Source of the DNA: Marinilabilia sp. UBA5340
GTDB taxonomy: Bacteria; Bacteroidota; Bacteroidia; Bacteroidales; Marinilabiliaceae
Assembly: GCA_002411085.1 (NCBI GenBank)
Contig: DHQK01000129.1
Span: forward strand, 42,127 to 106,126
DNA: 64,000 bases
Reading direction: 5' to 3'
Made by a program: the position numbers and the translations under genes. The notes below the pieces were generated by a model. The model saw only the letters and a program-made list of their open reading frames with translations, was not told the origin of the DNA and made no database searches. This document shows, piece after piece, positions 1 to 9,898 of this stretch (position 1 is the stretch's first letter; the number at the start of each line of letters is the position of its first letter).

Positions 1-1
1 C

Positions 2-1240
2 CAGACAATTGAGGCCATCAACCATGCCTCTGCTGCGGGCGTACCGATCGTTTTTGCCATCAACAAAATTGATAAACCCAATGCCAATCCTGACAGGGTG
101 AAAGAGGAACTGGCCAATATGAATTACCTCGTTGAAGAATGGGGTGGAAAATACCAGTCGCAGGATATTAGTGCCAAAAATGGAATCAACATTGAACAAT
201 TGCTGGAGAAGGTATTGCTTGAGGCTGATTTATTGGAACTAAAAGCCAATCCAGATAAACCTGCTGTAGGTTCGGTGATTGAATCTACACTGGATCGTGG
301 TCGTGGTTATGTGGCAACACTGCTGGTAACTGCCGGAACTCTTCGTACCGGAGATCTGATTCTTTCGGGACAGTATTATGGACACGTGAAGGCCATGTTC
401 AATGAGCGAAATCAGAACATTGAAGAGGCAGGGCCTTCTGAACCAGTATTGGTTCTTGGCTTGAATGGTGCCCCACAGGCCGGTGAGAAATTCCATGTAA
501 TGGAGAATGAAAAGGAAGCCAAGGATATTGCAACCAAGCGTTCTCAATTGCAAAGGGAGCAGGGACTGCGAACCCAGAAGCATATTACACTGGATGAGAT
601 TGGTCGTCGTATTGCCATTGGAAACTTCCAGGAGTTAAATCTGGTGGTGAAAGGGGACGTGGATGGATCCATTGAAGCGCTTGCCGACTCTCTGATCAAA
701 CTCTCTACTGAGGAGATTCAGGTGAATGTAATCCACAAGGCTGTTGGTCAGATTTCCGAGTCAGATATTATGCTGGCAGCTGCCTCCAATGCCATCGTGA
801 TCGGATTCCAGGTGCGTCCTTCACTGGCTGCACGTCGACTGGCAGAAAAAGAGGAGATCGATATTCGTCTTTACTCTATTATCTATGACGCCATTGAAGA
901 GATTACTTCTGCCATGGAAGGAATGCTTTCTCCCGAGATCAAGGAGCAGATTACTGCCACTGTTGAAATCAGGGATGTCTTTAAGATTTCGAAGGTGGGA
1001 ACAGTCGCCGGTTGTATGGTGAAAGAAGGAAAAGTTAAACGTAGCTCTAAGATTCGCGTGATTCGAGATGGTATTGTGATCTACACCGGAGAACTGGGAT
1101 CTCTGAAGCGTTTTAAAGATGATGTCAAAGAAGTTGCTTCAGGTTACGAATGTGGATTGAATATTAAGAATTTCAATGATATTAAAGTGGGAGACATTGT
1201 AGAAGCCTTCGAAGAGGTTGAAGTTTCCAGAACGCTTTAG
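2..1240 (+). CDS. infB: Translation initiation factor IF-2, C-terminal part (5' truncated by window edge)
   Basis: IF-2 is the GTPase that places initiator tRNA on the 30S subunit and promotes subunit joining. The reading frame is open from base 2; the first visible residues run into NKIDKP (about residues 23-28 of the fragment), the G4 guanine-specificity motif of translational GTPases. Domain II follows, then the long helix and the two C-terminal domains typical of IF-2 ([10 protein letters not shown], then the region around [15 protein letters not shown]). The 412 visible residues cover the end of the G domain to the natural stop; the variable N-terminus and G1-G3 lie outside the window. 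An internal GTG at 98 is inside the conserved G domain and is not the start. A strong hairpin follows 28 bases after the stop. Confidence 0.97.
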   Translation, partial: QTIEAINHASAAGVPIVFAINKIDKPNANPDRVKEELANMNYLVEEWGGKYQSQDISAKNGINIEQLLEKVLLEADLLELKANPDKPAVGSVIESTLDRGRGYVATLLVTAGTLRTGDLILSGQYYGHVKAMFNERNQNIEEAGPSEPVLVLGLNGAPQAGEKFHVMENEKEAKDIATKRSQLQREQGLRTQKHITLDEIGRRIAIGNFQELNLVVKGDVDGSIEALADSLIKLSTEEIQVNVIHKAVGQISESDIMLAAASNAIVIGFQVRPSLAARRLAEKEEIDIRLYSIIYDAIEEITSAMEGMLSPEIKEQITATVEIRDVFKISKVGTVAGCMVKEGKVKRSSKIRVIRDGIVIYTGELGSLKRFKDDVKEVASGYECGLNIKNFNDIKVGDIVEAFEEVEVSRTL

Positions 1241-1261
1241 TACCACAGATATAAAATCAAC

Positions 1262-1295
1262 AAAAAAGGCGATCGAATTTCGGTCGCCTTTTTTT
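1262..1295. terminator. Bidirectional rho-independent terminator between infB and gcvH
   Basis: The stem GGCGATCGA pairs with TCGGTCGCC (1268-1288, one T-G pair, 3-nt loop). It is flanked by six A upstream and seven T downstream, so each strand has a hairpin followed by a U-tract. It sits between the convergent ends of infB (plus) and gcvH (minus). Confidence 0.9.
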
Positions 1296-1311
1296 GTTAA
1301 CTTTCAGTGTC

Positions 1312-1689
1312 TTATTCAATGAGCTTTTTGTAGTCGCTGGCAGATAAAAGATCCTCTGCCTGGTCGGGGTCGGCCATTTCAATTTTGACCATCCAGCCTC
1401 CTTCGTAAGGTTCTTTGTTAACCAGTTCAGGCTGGTTCTCCAGCTCTTCGTTTACCTCAATGATTTTCCCGGCAACAGGCATGTAAAGGTCAGATACAGT
1501 TTTTACGGCTTCGATGGTTCCGAATACCTCTTCTTTTTCCAGGTCTTCATCTTCGGTTTCGATTTCGACAAAAACAATGTCTCCCAATTCGCTCTGTGCA
1601 AAGTCTGTAATTCCCACAATGGCCACGCCGCCGTCAATTTTGACCCACTCGTGGTCTTTGGTGAATTTTAGGTTTTCCGGTATGTTCAT
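1312..1689 (-). CDS. gcvH: Glycine cleavage system H protein
   Basis: GcvH is the lipoylated shuttle of the glycine cleavage system, carrying the aminomethyl group between the P, T and L proteins in the cytoplasm. At 125 aa it has family length. The motif GTIEAVKTVSDLYMP is the lipoyl-attachment hairpin, with the modified lysine at K63; the C-terminal GGWMVKIE strand is also typical. It lies 117 bases downstream of sprA on the same strand, as reported for sprA loci of other Bacteroidota. A -7-like box in the gap (1719-1726) suggests transcription independent of sprA. No other glycine cleavage gene (gcvT, gcvP) is in the window. Confidence 0.97.
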   Translation of the reverse strand: MNIPENLKFTKDHEWVKIDGGVAIVGITDFAQSELGDIVFVEIETEDEDLEKEEVFGTIEAVKTVSDLYMPVAGKIIEVNEELENQPELVNKEPYEGGWMVKIEMADPDQAEDLLSASDYKKLIE

Positions 1690-1718
1690 AACTTTTTGTT
1701 GATTTATGGATTCAATTT

Positions 1719-1726
1719 CAAAATTA
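1719..1726 (-). promoter_or_regulatory. Possible promoter (-7 box) for gcvH
   Basis: Read on the minus strand the box is TAATTTTG, matching the Bacteroidota -7 consensus TAnnTTTG. It is 29 bases upstream of the gcvH ATG. I see no clear -33 TTTG, so this rests on one box. Confidence 0.4.
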
Positions 1727-1806
1727 GATATTTTTTTAGGAATTATCTAACAGAATGGTTGCATATATTTAACCTCAAATAGTAGATGATGGTTTCCCTG
1801 CTGAGC

Positions 1807-4800
1807 TTACTGAGCCAGAGAGAAACGGAAACTGACACCCACATTGGTGTTGTAAGTAGGGTAGGAAGATGAGATATAAGGATTGTTTACCTGTCTATCG
1901 TAGAACAATTGTACATTGAACCGATCACTCAGCACGTAGTCAGCAGTGATTTTTAGGGTGGTGATTTTTTGACCTGCCGTCATTTGGTTGGAGGCTTCCT
2001 GGATTTTTCGAATGATAGAAAAACTCTCGCGCATAGAAATGTCTGCTCTGAGGTTAAGGTCTGAGGATACTTTTGTTTGGTTACCTGAATTGCCGAGGAT
2101 CATGTCCATTTTATCAAAGCGGTAGCCAATTCCAATAACCCATTCGTTATTGTAATTCTCTATCAACTGATTGTTATTAAGACTCAGATTGAGAATTCTC
2201 CCTTTTTTGTATTCTGCTCTTGTACTGAAATTTCCGGGCCAGGTGATGTTGAACTGTAAAAATGGTGCGAATTGTTCGGTGATGGTCACTCCGCTGATCA
2301 GATATTTAGCCAGGAAATTGTCCTGTGCATCCCTGACAAAACTTAAGCCATCACCATTTTCTTCCCATTCCAGATTTGTCTGGTAGTTTCCAATGGAATA
2401 GGTGGAGGTATAGGCATGGCTGATATCAAATGATTTTACAATTTTTTTAAAGAAATCTATTTTGGACAGACCACTGTAATTGATGCGCCAGTTGGGTTTG
2501 ATATACGCCAGGGATGGAAAAGTTTCCAGGAATATGTTGTTGGCACTTTTGCCCGAGTAGGCTGCCAGAAAAGCCGGGATCAACACCTCTCTGGAGGTGA
2601 GGTTGTAGCCATCCACTCCGGATTCCACGTTATGTCCTCGTTCAGGATAGCCGTTTGGATTGTAAGGCAGTCCGGCAATATTGTTGTTTTGGTAGTATTC
2701 TGTTTCGGGGTAAACTGAACCTGATCGTTCATTGCCCAATCGTCTGGCTATAATATTTCTGTTTTCCAGAAACTGTTCGTATGCCGGCGAGCTGTAATCT
2801 CCTTTTTTATCCACTTTGTCGAATGCCGTAGCCAGCGTGTTAAAACTCATGGAGAAACTGCCGGATTCCATTGTGTTAAAAACACCTCGGAACTGGTCGC
2901 CATTAAAAAGATAATACTCGTTCATATTGTTCGAGTATCGTCGGTTTGCTGTAACATCAATGCGCAAATCTTTAATGGGCTCAATGGTGGCCCGGATGTT
3001 CAGATCCTGCGTTTGTGTCATGATGTAGGGGCTGTTCAGTGTGCTGTCGGTCGTCAACCAGTTGTTCTCCACAGCTTTCATTGCAAAATCCCGATCCTGA
3101 AATCCGATCAGGAAGGGTAATCCCGGAGCATTTACTCCCCGAACATCCTGATTGCCTAAAAATCCAGGTTCCGGCAGATATCCGGGCAGGGTGGTTCCAT
3201 TGTTCGAGGAGTAAGAGATTGATAAGTTTTTGATGCCTGTGGCCAGTTTAAGCACATTGTCGGTCACGATCCTGATGGGGGAAGTAGAGGTTTTTCGTTG
3301 ACCGGTAATCAGGGTGCGGGCATTTGAAATGTCCCGTGATGCCGTAAAACTTATTTTGTTGTTGTCAATGATACTGGTTTGTCCTTGTACCGGGCGACCG
3401 TTGCTGTCGAAGATGCGTACCTGCACATCCCGGGTGTTGAGTTTATGCTCAATTTCTATGGGGGTTCCTTTTTCAATGTTCAGGCTGTGACTGGTATATC
3501 TCAGTTGTTGGGTTCCTCCGGACCTCTGCTGAGGGCGTGAAAGGTTTCTGAGATAATCCACTTTGTTGTAAAGTCCTGTAAAATTAAGCTGAGTATTGGC
3601 CTGAATGGTATTGCTGTTGCGAATGGTATTTCCCCATTCGTATTCGTCTTCTGTGATGGGGCCCTGTTGCCAGTTGAACTGAGCTCCGTAGTTCAGATTG
3701 GCCGATGTCCAGTCGAGCAGCGGCAATTTATTGATGGGGAGTCTGTAGCTGGCATTAATGTTGTGCTGATAGTTGGTGGTGCGGCCATAAGAAAGGATAT
3801 TGCGCATCACCGAATCTTTCCATACTTCATATTCATCCCGGTACCGGTCTTTGTTTACTACACCTGTAGGTTCATCAATGCGTGCATTGGTAGTCGTTCG
3901 AAAATCCACTTTCAGCGATCGCGTGAGGTTATAGGTCATTTCGAAATACCTGTTCCAGTTGAAATCTTTGCGTACCGACACAGGAATTTTAAAGGAGGGA
4001 TTGTTTACATTTCTGAGCTGAGACTCGGAGTAATCCCGAAGTAGCTCCCAGCGGTAATTGATCTGACTGGGCAAAAGGTAGAAGTTAAAGTCCCTGATAA
4101 GTTTAAGTCCATTGCCTTTTACTCCTTTGAAGGGCTCTACGATTTTTGGTTGACTGGAATAATTGTAAGCCAGAATACCACGGTAAGTTTTGTCTATTTT
4201 GTATTCCGTATTGACATCCTTGTGCTCCGATTCATTGTATGAGTAGGTAGCACTGAGGTTGGAAATATCGTAAATCTTTGGTTGGGTATCTTTGGGTTTC
4301 AATCTTACGTTGGTGAAGTTGATACTTTTGCGGCTTGTGCGGTCTTGAGAAAGCTCCTTAATACTGTCTCGTTCAGCTTTGGACGAGGCATTGTCCAGGG
4401 CCTGCTCCATGGTGATGTCCGGATCAAGCGGATTGTATTCGGGTGTAGCGACCTGTTCACTGACGCTTACATACATAGGGGCTGAAAGTCTGGATTCAGG
4501 GCCCAGCAGTTTTCCCAATTCCAGATTGGTCGCAATGTCGTACTGATAATAATCCTCCTGGCTCCGTTCATTGACACTCTGTTCAATACTTCCGAAACCG
4601 ATGGTGTTGACCTTCCCTGCCATAGAGACACTACCCAGATCGGCCAGTTTTACATTTACTCTGGCATTGGCAGCCCAACCGCCTTCTTCATCAAAGTCAG
4701 AAAGACGCAATTCGTTGAACCACACCTCGGTGGTTTTCATATCAATGGTGTTGTTGCGAATGCCGATCATGATCGATCTTACATTGGCCAGACTCGGGTT

Positions 4801-7800
4801 ACCTTTTATTCCTACGTGGTTGTTGGGATTATCCGGGTCGGCACGGTAAAATTTTTCATTAATGGATACTTCTGCTTCGCCCGATCGCAATGCATCATTT
4901 CGATTCAGTTTTATTTCCTGAAGCAGTTCTATTGGGAAATCAATCCGGTTTTCCTCGGGCCAAACAATATATCGGTCACTGGTGGAGTTATTGCTATAGG
5001 TTCCGGCAGGCGTTAGTTTCAGGGGAACTTCATATTCATAGTAATTGTTCTTGAAGTCCGTTCCCAGACGGATGAAAGCAACAATGTCATCATCTTCCAG
5101 GGCATAACCGGAAACCTCCTCGGCATGTACTTCCATTTTGATACGCCGGTATTGGCGCATATCCATGTTGAGCGTTTTGTATACCGCACGGGCATCTCTT
5201 CCAGGTAGCTCGCTGGCTTTTAGGACAATGGATTGTTCATTGAGTTGTCTGATCTGCGGATTCCCGGGATCAATAACCCTGTCAATGCCCGGAGGCAGTA
5301 CATAATTAACAGGTTTGCGGGTTCCGTTTTCTTCAATGTTGACGGTTGCAACCTCGAATTGGGTGTTGGGTGAGGGTGCTACCATATCATCTATTTCAAA
5401 AAGGTCGTCAGAGTATTTTCTCCATTCTGAACGTACCAGATCCATCGTAGCAAAACGCAGAATAACCGTGTCTGTGAAATTGCGCATAAACATTCGCATG
5501 AAACGAACCGAACTTAGATCACTCAGTTCACCAATGGTGGTGTCAGGTTCATTGACGGGTACCTTGAATTGATACCATTTCACTGAACTTGTCTCGCCGT
5601 TGGCCAGGGTCACGTTGGATTCAATTTCATCTGTGATAAAGTTTTGCCCCACATTCATGTCTTCAGGTCGCAAACTGATGCGGTACTGGAAATAACTCTC
5701 CGTTTCACTAAGAGTGTTGTCTCTGTTGATGTCTTCACCATCGGGTAGTGTAGTCGCAGCCGTACTGTAGCTTTCATTCGAATATTCCGAGGGGATAGAG
5801 TTTCCTTCGGGATTGTTGAAATTCTTGTACCGGTCGAGGATACCTGTTTCCTGCTGATCGTAATCACTGCCGCGATGATAATGGTAGTCATCTGCGGCCG
5901 GGTCATCCATAATGTTTTGATAGGCTTCTTCAGTGAGCTGTCCTGATCCGTAGAGGTTATCAATCAGGTTGATGAATGGGTGTGGACTGTTGCGGTAAAA
6001 TTCACGTTCGGTGGCCGAATTCATTCCGTTGAGTCCTACGTCCTGACTGTATCTGGTGGCCGGATCGTTGCTGAAAGCGTTGACCAGACTTTGTTTGGTG
6101 GGAACATATCCCCATACAGTGCTGTCCACATCAAAAGGATCTTCGGGGCCGGGCAGACCTTGTTCGAAATGCTTTCTGGAATCCCGCAGAATATCTTCCG
6201 AGATGTTACCCAGGTTGATGTAGAAATCACCTCCCTGCTCGGGTCCGTCCTTGTATACAAAAGGATCCATCACCCAAAATTCGATGTACTCTACGTTGGC
6301 TGATTCAAAATCGCTTTGCTGAATCTCCCGCATGATACCTCCCCATCGCTGGTCGGGGTTTTCCAGTTTTCCGTCCCGCGTCAGATTGTCGTCAAAGTTG
6401 TATGGTCCCCGCTCGTCGGGATAATAGGCGAGGTTGAGTACAGGAATATTGGTGGGTTCGCCATACGCACTTTCACGGTATGGGAAAATTTCTTTTTCAT
6501 AGATCTCTCTCACAAAATGACTGGATTGCTGGTCAGAATTTTGGCGCAGGTGTCCGGGAGTGAGATTGTTGTTTCTCAAAAACAACGGGTCAATAACATA
6601 CCAGGCCAGCTTTGCTCTGTTGAATCCGTAGGAAAGATCGTTGATATTGCCTGCCTCTGGGAACATGTCCGGTTGGCCCTGTGGAGTGCTGGCCAGTTTC
6701 CATGCCGTCCAGTTCTTGATGTCAATGGGGATTTCGCTGCCTTCGAAATCATCAATGTAGGAAGTTCCTTCTTTGTCGATGACATTGGGATGGCCTGGAA
6801 TAAGCTGTGCAAATTCTCCTTCGAAAGAGATGGATGAAGGAGTGGTGGTTTCCACCAGCGGCAACTTGTCAATTAGCGAGGTTAATCCGTTGGATTCTGT
6901 GTAGTAAGAGGTGTTGAGGCCCCAGATAGTGTTAGCAATAGGCTCATCTCCGAAGGTTACCTTTTGCGTGAGAGGTCGTTCGCGCAGGTGCATCAGCGTA
7001 CCGCCCACATTAAAGTCATTGTTAAACTGGTAGTTGAGGTGAGTTCCCAGGAGTGTTTTGGTTTGAAGATTGAACATCTCCTGGCTCTCCAATGAAACCT
7101 GTATGGGAGTTCCTGATTCCAGCAGCCCTTCGTTGAGGATGCGGATGCGGCCGGTGGTGTAATCGACGGAGTAGTCCTGATTTTCGGTCAATTTTATACC
7201 TCCGGCAGTAACAACTACCGACCCTTCGGGAATATTAAAGGCATTGAGCGATATTTCGCTGCTTACTGATGATTTGTAAGTCCCTTTGAGTTTGAATTTA
7301 TTCTTTTCGGCAAACTGCGATGCATTGGTGAGTGTTGAGTCGTACAGGGCATTGAAAACATATTTGTCAATGAGTGCCTGATTTCCGGAGAGTTGCTCTT
7401 CCAAGTGTTGCCCAAATGGTTCTACCACGGGAAAAACGACCCGTCCCTGATCAGCCAGAATGGTATACCCGGGCACGTAGTCAAAGGTGCCATCGGGATA
7501 GGGTTCCTGATTGCTGTCGAGCCGATCCAGATTCATGATGCTGATAAACAGTTCACCGTTAATCCCTCCTTCCTCAGGAGTAAGGCCTTCTGGAAAGTAA
7601 TTGATGAAAGATCCTTTGGAATCGTCCAGATAAACCACATCCATGATGAAATCTTCCGGACTAACCTGATAAGCCCCAATGGCATAAATGTTTTTCATCA
7701 TCAGATCCCATGTTTTTACGCTGGGGGAGAGGAGTGTCCCTTTCAGGAGCTTTAGATAGAGGCTGTTGGGAGCTTCGATTCCTCCGGTGCTGAATTCTCC

Positions 7801-9237
7801 GACCTGATACACCTGGCCGTTATACGTATACTCATAAGCAACGGCCAATACTTCATCGTCATCGATGGGGCTGTTGAGCGAAATGTATCCCAATTTACTG
7901 TGCAAAGTATATTGCGAACTGTTCAGCAGCCGGGCATTTTCAATTTTTTCATACTCTCTGCTGCCCCTGAATCCCTGGGATTCAAGGACAGAAAAAGTGG
8001 TGGAAACCTGATTGATATCGCGGGCGGCTGAGTAGGTGCCGTTCATTTGGGTGTAAAGATTATTGGCATCATTGGAGGGAATGGCACCGGGTTGTGCACT
8101 CCAAAGACCCGGGTTGGTCAGGTTGTTGGCACTTTCAGCCAGATCGGCAAAAGCTATAATGTTTCTGGCTTCATCAAAGTCGTTGCTTCGGTTGGTGACC
8201 CAGACTTCAATCTTGGTAATGTTGAAAGGAGAGTTAATGACCGGTAGATTTTTCATGGCTTCATTGTAGCGCTCACGAAAATGATGGGCCAGAAAAAAAT
8301 GGCGGTTTTTGTCATATTCGTCCGCGCTTATTTCAAAATCCTGCTGCTGTGCACCTCCCTGGATATCCATAGTGGAGGTTTCTCCTTTTTGCTGTGAGAA
8401 GATGGAAGTCACCGTCAGGCGTCCAAACTGCATTTCTGTTTTAACTCCGAAAAGACTTTGACTTCCGGTAATCAGTGTTCCCGGAAGTGGGAGTGTGACA
8501 TTACCGGCTTCCACTTTTTGAAGAATTTCATCTTCGTGGCCGGTGTATTCCAGATTGATTTGGTTTTCGAAATCGAAGGTAGCTTCGGTGTTGTAGTTTA
8601 TGCCCATGCGAAGTTTGTCACCGATGTTTCCGGTGATGTTCATCTGTATCTTTTCCTCGAAATCGAAGGTGGTTGTTTTGCGCATGCGTTCCTGCAAGGT
8701 TGGGTTGTCAATACGGGTGTGGTTAACACCTATTTGCAGCTCCGCAATCCCCTGAGGCCTGATGTTGATGGTTCCGCTCCCGAAAATGCTCTCCATCGCC
8801 TGTCCGGCTCCAAAACGGATGCCTCCGCCCTGTTCTTCATCGGGAACCATGTTGTTGTCCCAGTAGTTGAGCATAGATTTTCGCATTTCCTGCTTGCGGT
8901 ACTCTTCCACTGTCATGGTATAGGGTAGTTTTACCGGTACATTTCCCACCATTTTATAGAGGTTGATAAGCCCGGTTACATAGTCATACTCGGCCCGGTA
9001 AGAGGTGTTTTCAGGTTGCTGAATGATCGGGGATGATTTTTCTTCCTCAGGTTTGGGCAGCTCCTGAGGATGTATCAAACGGTTAATATTAAACTGTTCG
9101 GTGGAGTCGGGTTGTTGTTGCCGGTTCCGGGGATAAGGGGATGAAGAAGATTCCATGCCGGGAGTGGCTCCCGATATGGCCAGGAGCGAAAAGAGGGCAA
9201 GGGATATGAGTATATGTCTGATATATTTTGTGTGCAT
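1807..9237 (-). CDS. sprA: SprA, giant outer-membrane translocon of the type IX secretion system
   Basis: SprA is the very large beta-barrel that forms the outer-membrane conduit of the Bacteroidota type IX secretion system, needed for export of CTD-bearing proteins and for gliding in motile species (family knowledge). Size (2476 aa), an N-terminal signal peptide (residues 1 to about 24, hydrophobic ILISLALFSLLAI), long alternating beta-strand sequence throughout, and a C-terminal aromatic-terminated strand (ending FRFSLAQ) support the call. The start is the ATG directly before the signal peptide, 29 bases after ruvA, so the two are probably co-transcribed. ruvA-sprA-gcvH is the order I recall from other Bacteroidota. 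No other type IX component is in the window, and none of the exported enzymes here shows an obvious type IX C-terminal domain. The many plus-strand open frames across this gene are shadows. Confidence 0.95.
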   Translation of the reverse strand: MHTKYIRHILISLALFSLLAISGATPGMESSSSPYPRNRQQQPDSTEQFNINRLIHPQELPKPEEEKSSPIIQQPENTSYRAEYDYVTGLINLYKMVGNVPVKLPYTMTVEEYRKQEMRKSMLNYWDNNMVPDEEQGGGIRFGAGQAMESIFGSGTINIRPQGIAELQIGVNHTRIDNPTLQERMRKTTTFDFEEKIQMNITGNIGDKLRMGINYNTEATFDFENQINLEYTGHEDEILQKVEAGNVTLPLPGTLITGSQSLFGVKTEMQFGRLTVTSIFSQQKGETSTMDIQGGAQQQDFEISADEYDKNRHFFLAHHFRERYNEAMKNLPVINSPFNITKIEVWVTNRSNDFDEARNIIAFADLAESANNLTNPGLWSAQPGAIPSNDANNLYTQMNGTYSAARDINQVSTTFSVLESQGFRGSREYEKIENARLLNSSQYTLHSKLGYISLNSPIDDDEVLAVAYEYTYNGQVYQVGEFSTGGIEAPNSLYLKLLKGTLLSPSVKTWDLMMKNIYAIGAYQVSPEDFIMDVVYLDDSKGSFINYFPEGLTPEEGGINGELFISIMNLDRLDSNQEPYPDGTFDYVPGYTILADQGRVVFPVVEPFGQHLEEQLSGNQALIDKYVFNALYDSTLTNASQFAEKNKFKLKGTYKSSVSSEISLNAFNIPEGSVVVTAGGIKLTENQDYSVDYTTGRIRILNEGLLESGTPIQVSLESQEMFNLQTKTLLGTHLNYQFNNDFNVGGTLMHLRERPLTQKVTFGDEPIANTIWGLNTSYYTESNGLTSLIDKLPLVETTTPSSISFEGEFAQLIPGHPNVIDKEGTSYIDDFEGSEIPIDIKNWTAWKLASTPQGQPDMFPEAGNINDLSYGFNRAKLAWYVIDPLFLRNNNLTPGHLRQNSDQQSSHFVREIYEKEIFPYRESAYGEPTNIPVLNLAYYPDERGPYNFDDNLTRDGKLENPDQRWGGIMREIQQSDFESANVEYIEFWVMDPFVYKDGPEQGGDFYINLGNISEDILRDSRKHFEQGLPGPEDPFDVDSTVWGYVPTKQSLVNAFSNDPATRYSQDVGLNGMNSATEREFYRNSPHPFINLIDNLYGSGQLTEEAYQNIMDDPAADDYHYHRGSDYDQQETGILDRYKNFNNPEGNSIPSEYSNESYSTAATTLPDGEDINRDNTLSETESYFQYRISLRPEDMNVGQNFITDEIESNVTLANGETSSVKWYQFKVPVNEPDTTIGELSDLSSVRFMRMFMRNFTDTVILRFATMDLVRSEWRKYSDDLFEIDDMVAPSPNTQFEVATVNIEENGTRKPVNYVLPPGIDRVIDPGNPQIRQLNEQSIVLKASELPGRDARAVYKTLNMDMRQYRRIKMEVHAEEVSGYALEDDDIVAFIRLGTDFKNNYYEYEVPLKLTPAGTYSNNSTSDRYIVWPEENRIDFPIELLQEIKLNRNDALRSGEAEVSINEKFYRADPDNPNNHVGIKGNPSLANVRSIMIGIRNNTIDMKTTEVWFNELRLSDFDEEGGWAANARVNVKLADLGSVSMAGKVNTIGFGSIEQSVNERSQEDYYQYDIATNLELGKLLGPESRLSAPMYVSVSEQVATPEYNPLDPDITMEQALDNASSKAERDSIKELSQDRTSRKSINFTNVRLKPKDTQPKIYDISNLSATYSYNESEHKDVNTEYKIDKTYRGILAYNYSSQPKIVEPFKGVKGNGLKLIRDFNFYLLPSQINYRWELLRDYSESQLRNVNNPSFKIPVSVRKDFNWNRYFEMTYNLTRSLKVDFRTTTNARIDEPTGVVNKDRYRDEYEVWKDSVMRNILSYGRTTNYQHNINASYRLPINKLPLLDWTSANLNYGAQFNWQQGPITEDEYEWGNTIRNSNTIQANTQLNFTGLYNKVDYLRNLSRPQQRSGGTQQLRYTSHSLNIEKGTPIEIEHKLNTRDVQVRIFDSNGRPVQGQTSIIDNNKISFTASRDISNARTLITGQRKTSTSPIRIVTDNVLKLATGIKNLSISYSSNNGTTLPGYLPEPGFLGNQDVRGVNAPGLPFLIGFQDRDFAMKAVENNWLTTDSTLNSPYIMTQTQDLNIRATIEPIKDLRIDVTANRRYSNNMNEYYLFNGDQFRGVFNTMESGSFSMSFNTLATAFDKVDKKGDYSSPAYEQFLENRNIIARRLGNERSGSVYPETEYYQNNNIAGLPYNPNGYPERGHNVESGVDGYNLTSREVLIPAFLAAYSGKSANNIFLETFPSLAYIKPNWRINYSGLSKIDFFKKIVKSFDISHAYTSTYSIGNYQTNLEWEENGDGLSFVRDAQDNFLAKYLISGVTITEQFAPFLQFNITWPGNFSTRAEYKKGRILNLSLNNNQLIENYNNEWVIGIGYRFDKMDMILGNSGNQTKVSSDLNLRADISMRESFSIIRKIQEASNQMTAGQKITTLKITADYVLSDRFNVQLFYDRQVNNPYISSSYPTYNTNVGVSFRFSLAQ

Positions 9238-9266
9238 TCAGAAAAATTGCGAAAATGGGTGCCGGG

Positions 9267-9848
9267 CTACAACATTTTCAGGGCCAGTTTGATGATTTCT
9301 TCAACTTTGCTGTTGGGGTTGTCCTTCAGTATCTTATCAATGGTTTTTTGAGATGGCGCTTTGGAAAAACCCAACATCACTAAAGCAGATAACGCTTCTT
9401 CAGCTTTTGTATTGTCCTGAGGCATGAGTATATTTTGTCCATCGGAGGCTTTCCCGATTTTGTCTTTTAGTTCAACGATTAGCCGCTGGGCTGTTTTAAG
9501 TCCAATGCCCTTGATGCTTTTGATCTGGTTGACATTTTCCGTTGAAATGGCTATCTGCAATTCATCTGGTGACATGGATGAAAGCATCATGCGGGCGGTG
9601 TTGGCACCAATTCCGGAGACCGATATCAGCATCTGAAACAGTTCTCGTTCTCTGGTTTCCGCAAACCCATAAAGTGAATAGGCATCCTCTCTGATATGCT
9701 CGTGAACAAAAAGACGAACTTCACTTTTGTCTTTCAATGCTTCATAAGTGAAGAGCGAGATATTGAGAAAATAGCCTATCCCATTGTTCTCAATAATGGC
9801 ATAGGCCGGAGTTATTTGAGCAATTTTTCCGGAAATATATTCGTACAT
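9267..9848 (-). CDS. ruvA: Holliday junction branch migration subunit RuvA
   Basis: RuvA tetramers bind four-way DNA junctions and load the RuvB helicase during recombination and repair. The 193 aa show the N-terminal OB-fold (MYEYISGKI to about residue 65), two helix-hairpin-helix motifs (VSGIGANTARMML near 77-89 and IKGIGLKTAQRLI near 112-124), an acidic flexible linker and a C-terminal three-helix domain that contacts RuvB. Length is normal. A promoter-like box lies just upstream, and sprA follows after 29 bases on the same strand. ruvB and ruvC are not in the window. Confidence 0.97.
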   Translation of the reverse strand: MYEYISGKIAQITPAYAIIENNGIGYFLNISLFTYEALKDKSEVRLFVHEHIREDAYSLYGFAETRERELFQMLISVSGIGANTARMMLSSMSPDELQIAISTENVNQIKSIKGIGLKTAQRLIVELKDKIGKASDGQNILMPQDNTKAEEALSALVMLGFSKAPSQKTIDKILKDNPNSKVEEIIKLALKML

Positions 9849-9876
9849 ACATTTTATTTTAGGAGATCAACATTGA

Positions 9877-9884
9877 CAAATATA
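9877..9884 (-). promoter_or_regulatory. Probable promoter (-7 box) for ruvA-sprA
   Basis: Minus-strand TATATTTG matches TAnnTTTG exactly, 29 bases upstream of the ruvA ATG and downstream of the thiL-like stop at 9899. This would separate ruvA-sprA from the thiL-like gene. A -33 element is not obvious. Confidence 0.5.
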
Positions 9885-9898
9885 GCGAAATCCACCGG

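Noticed and set aside
2171..8928. Many plus-strand open frames of 60-173 codons opposite sprA
   Set aside because: All lie antisense to one well-supported 2476-codon gene; their translations are low in complexity or unlike any family, and no start signals or spacing support them.
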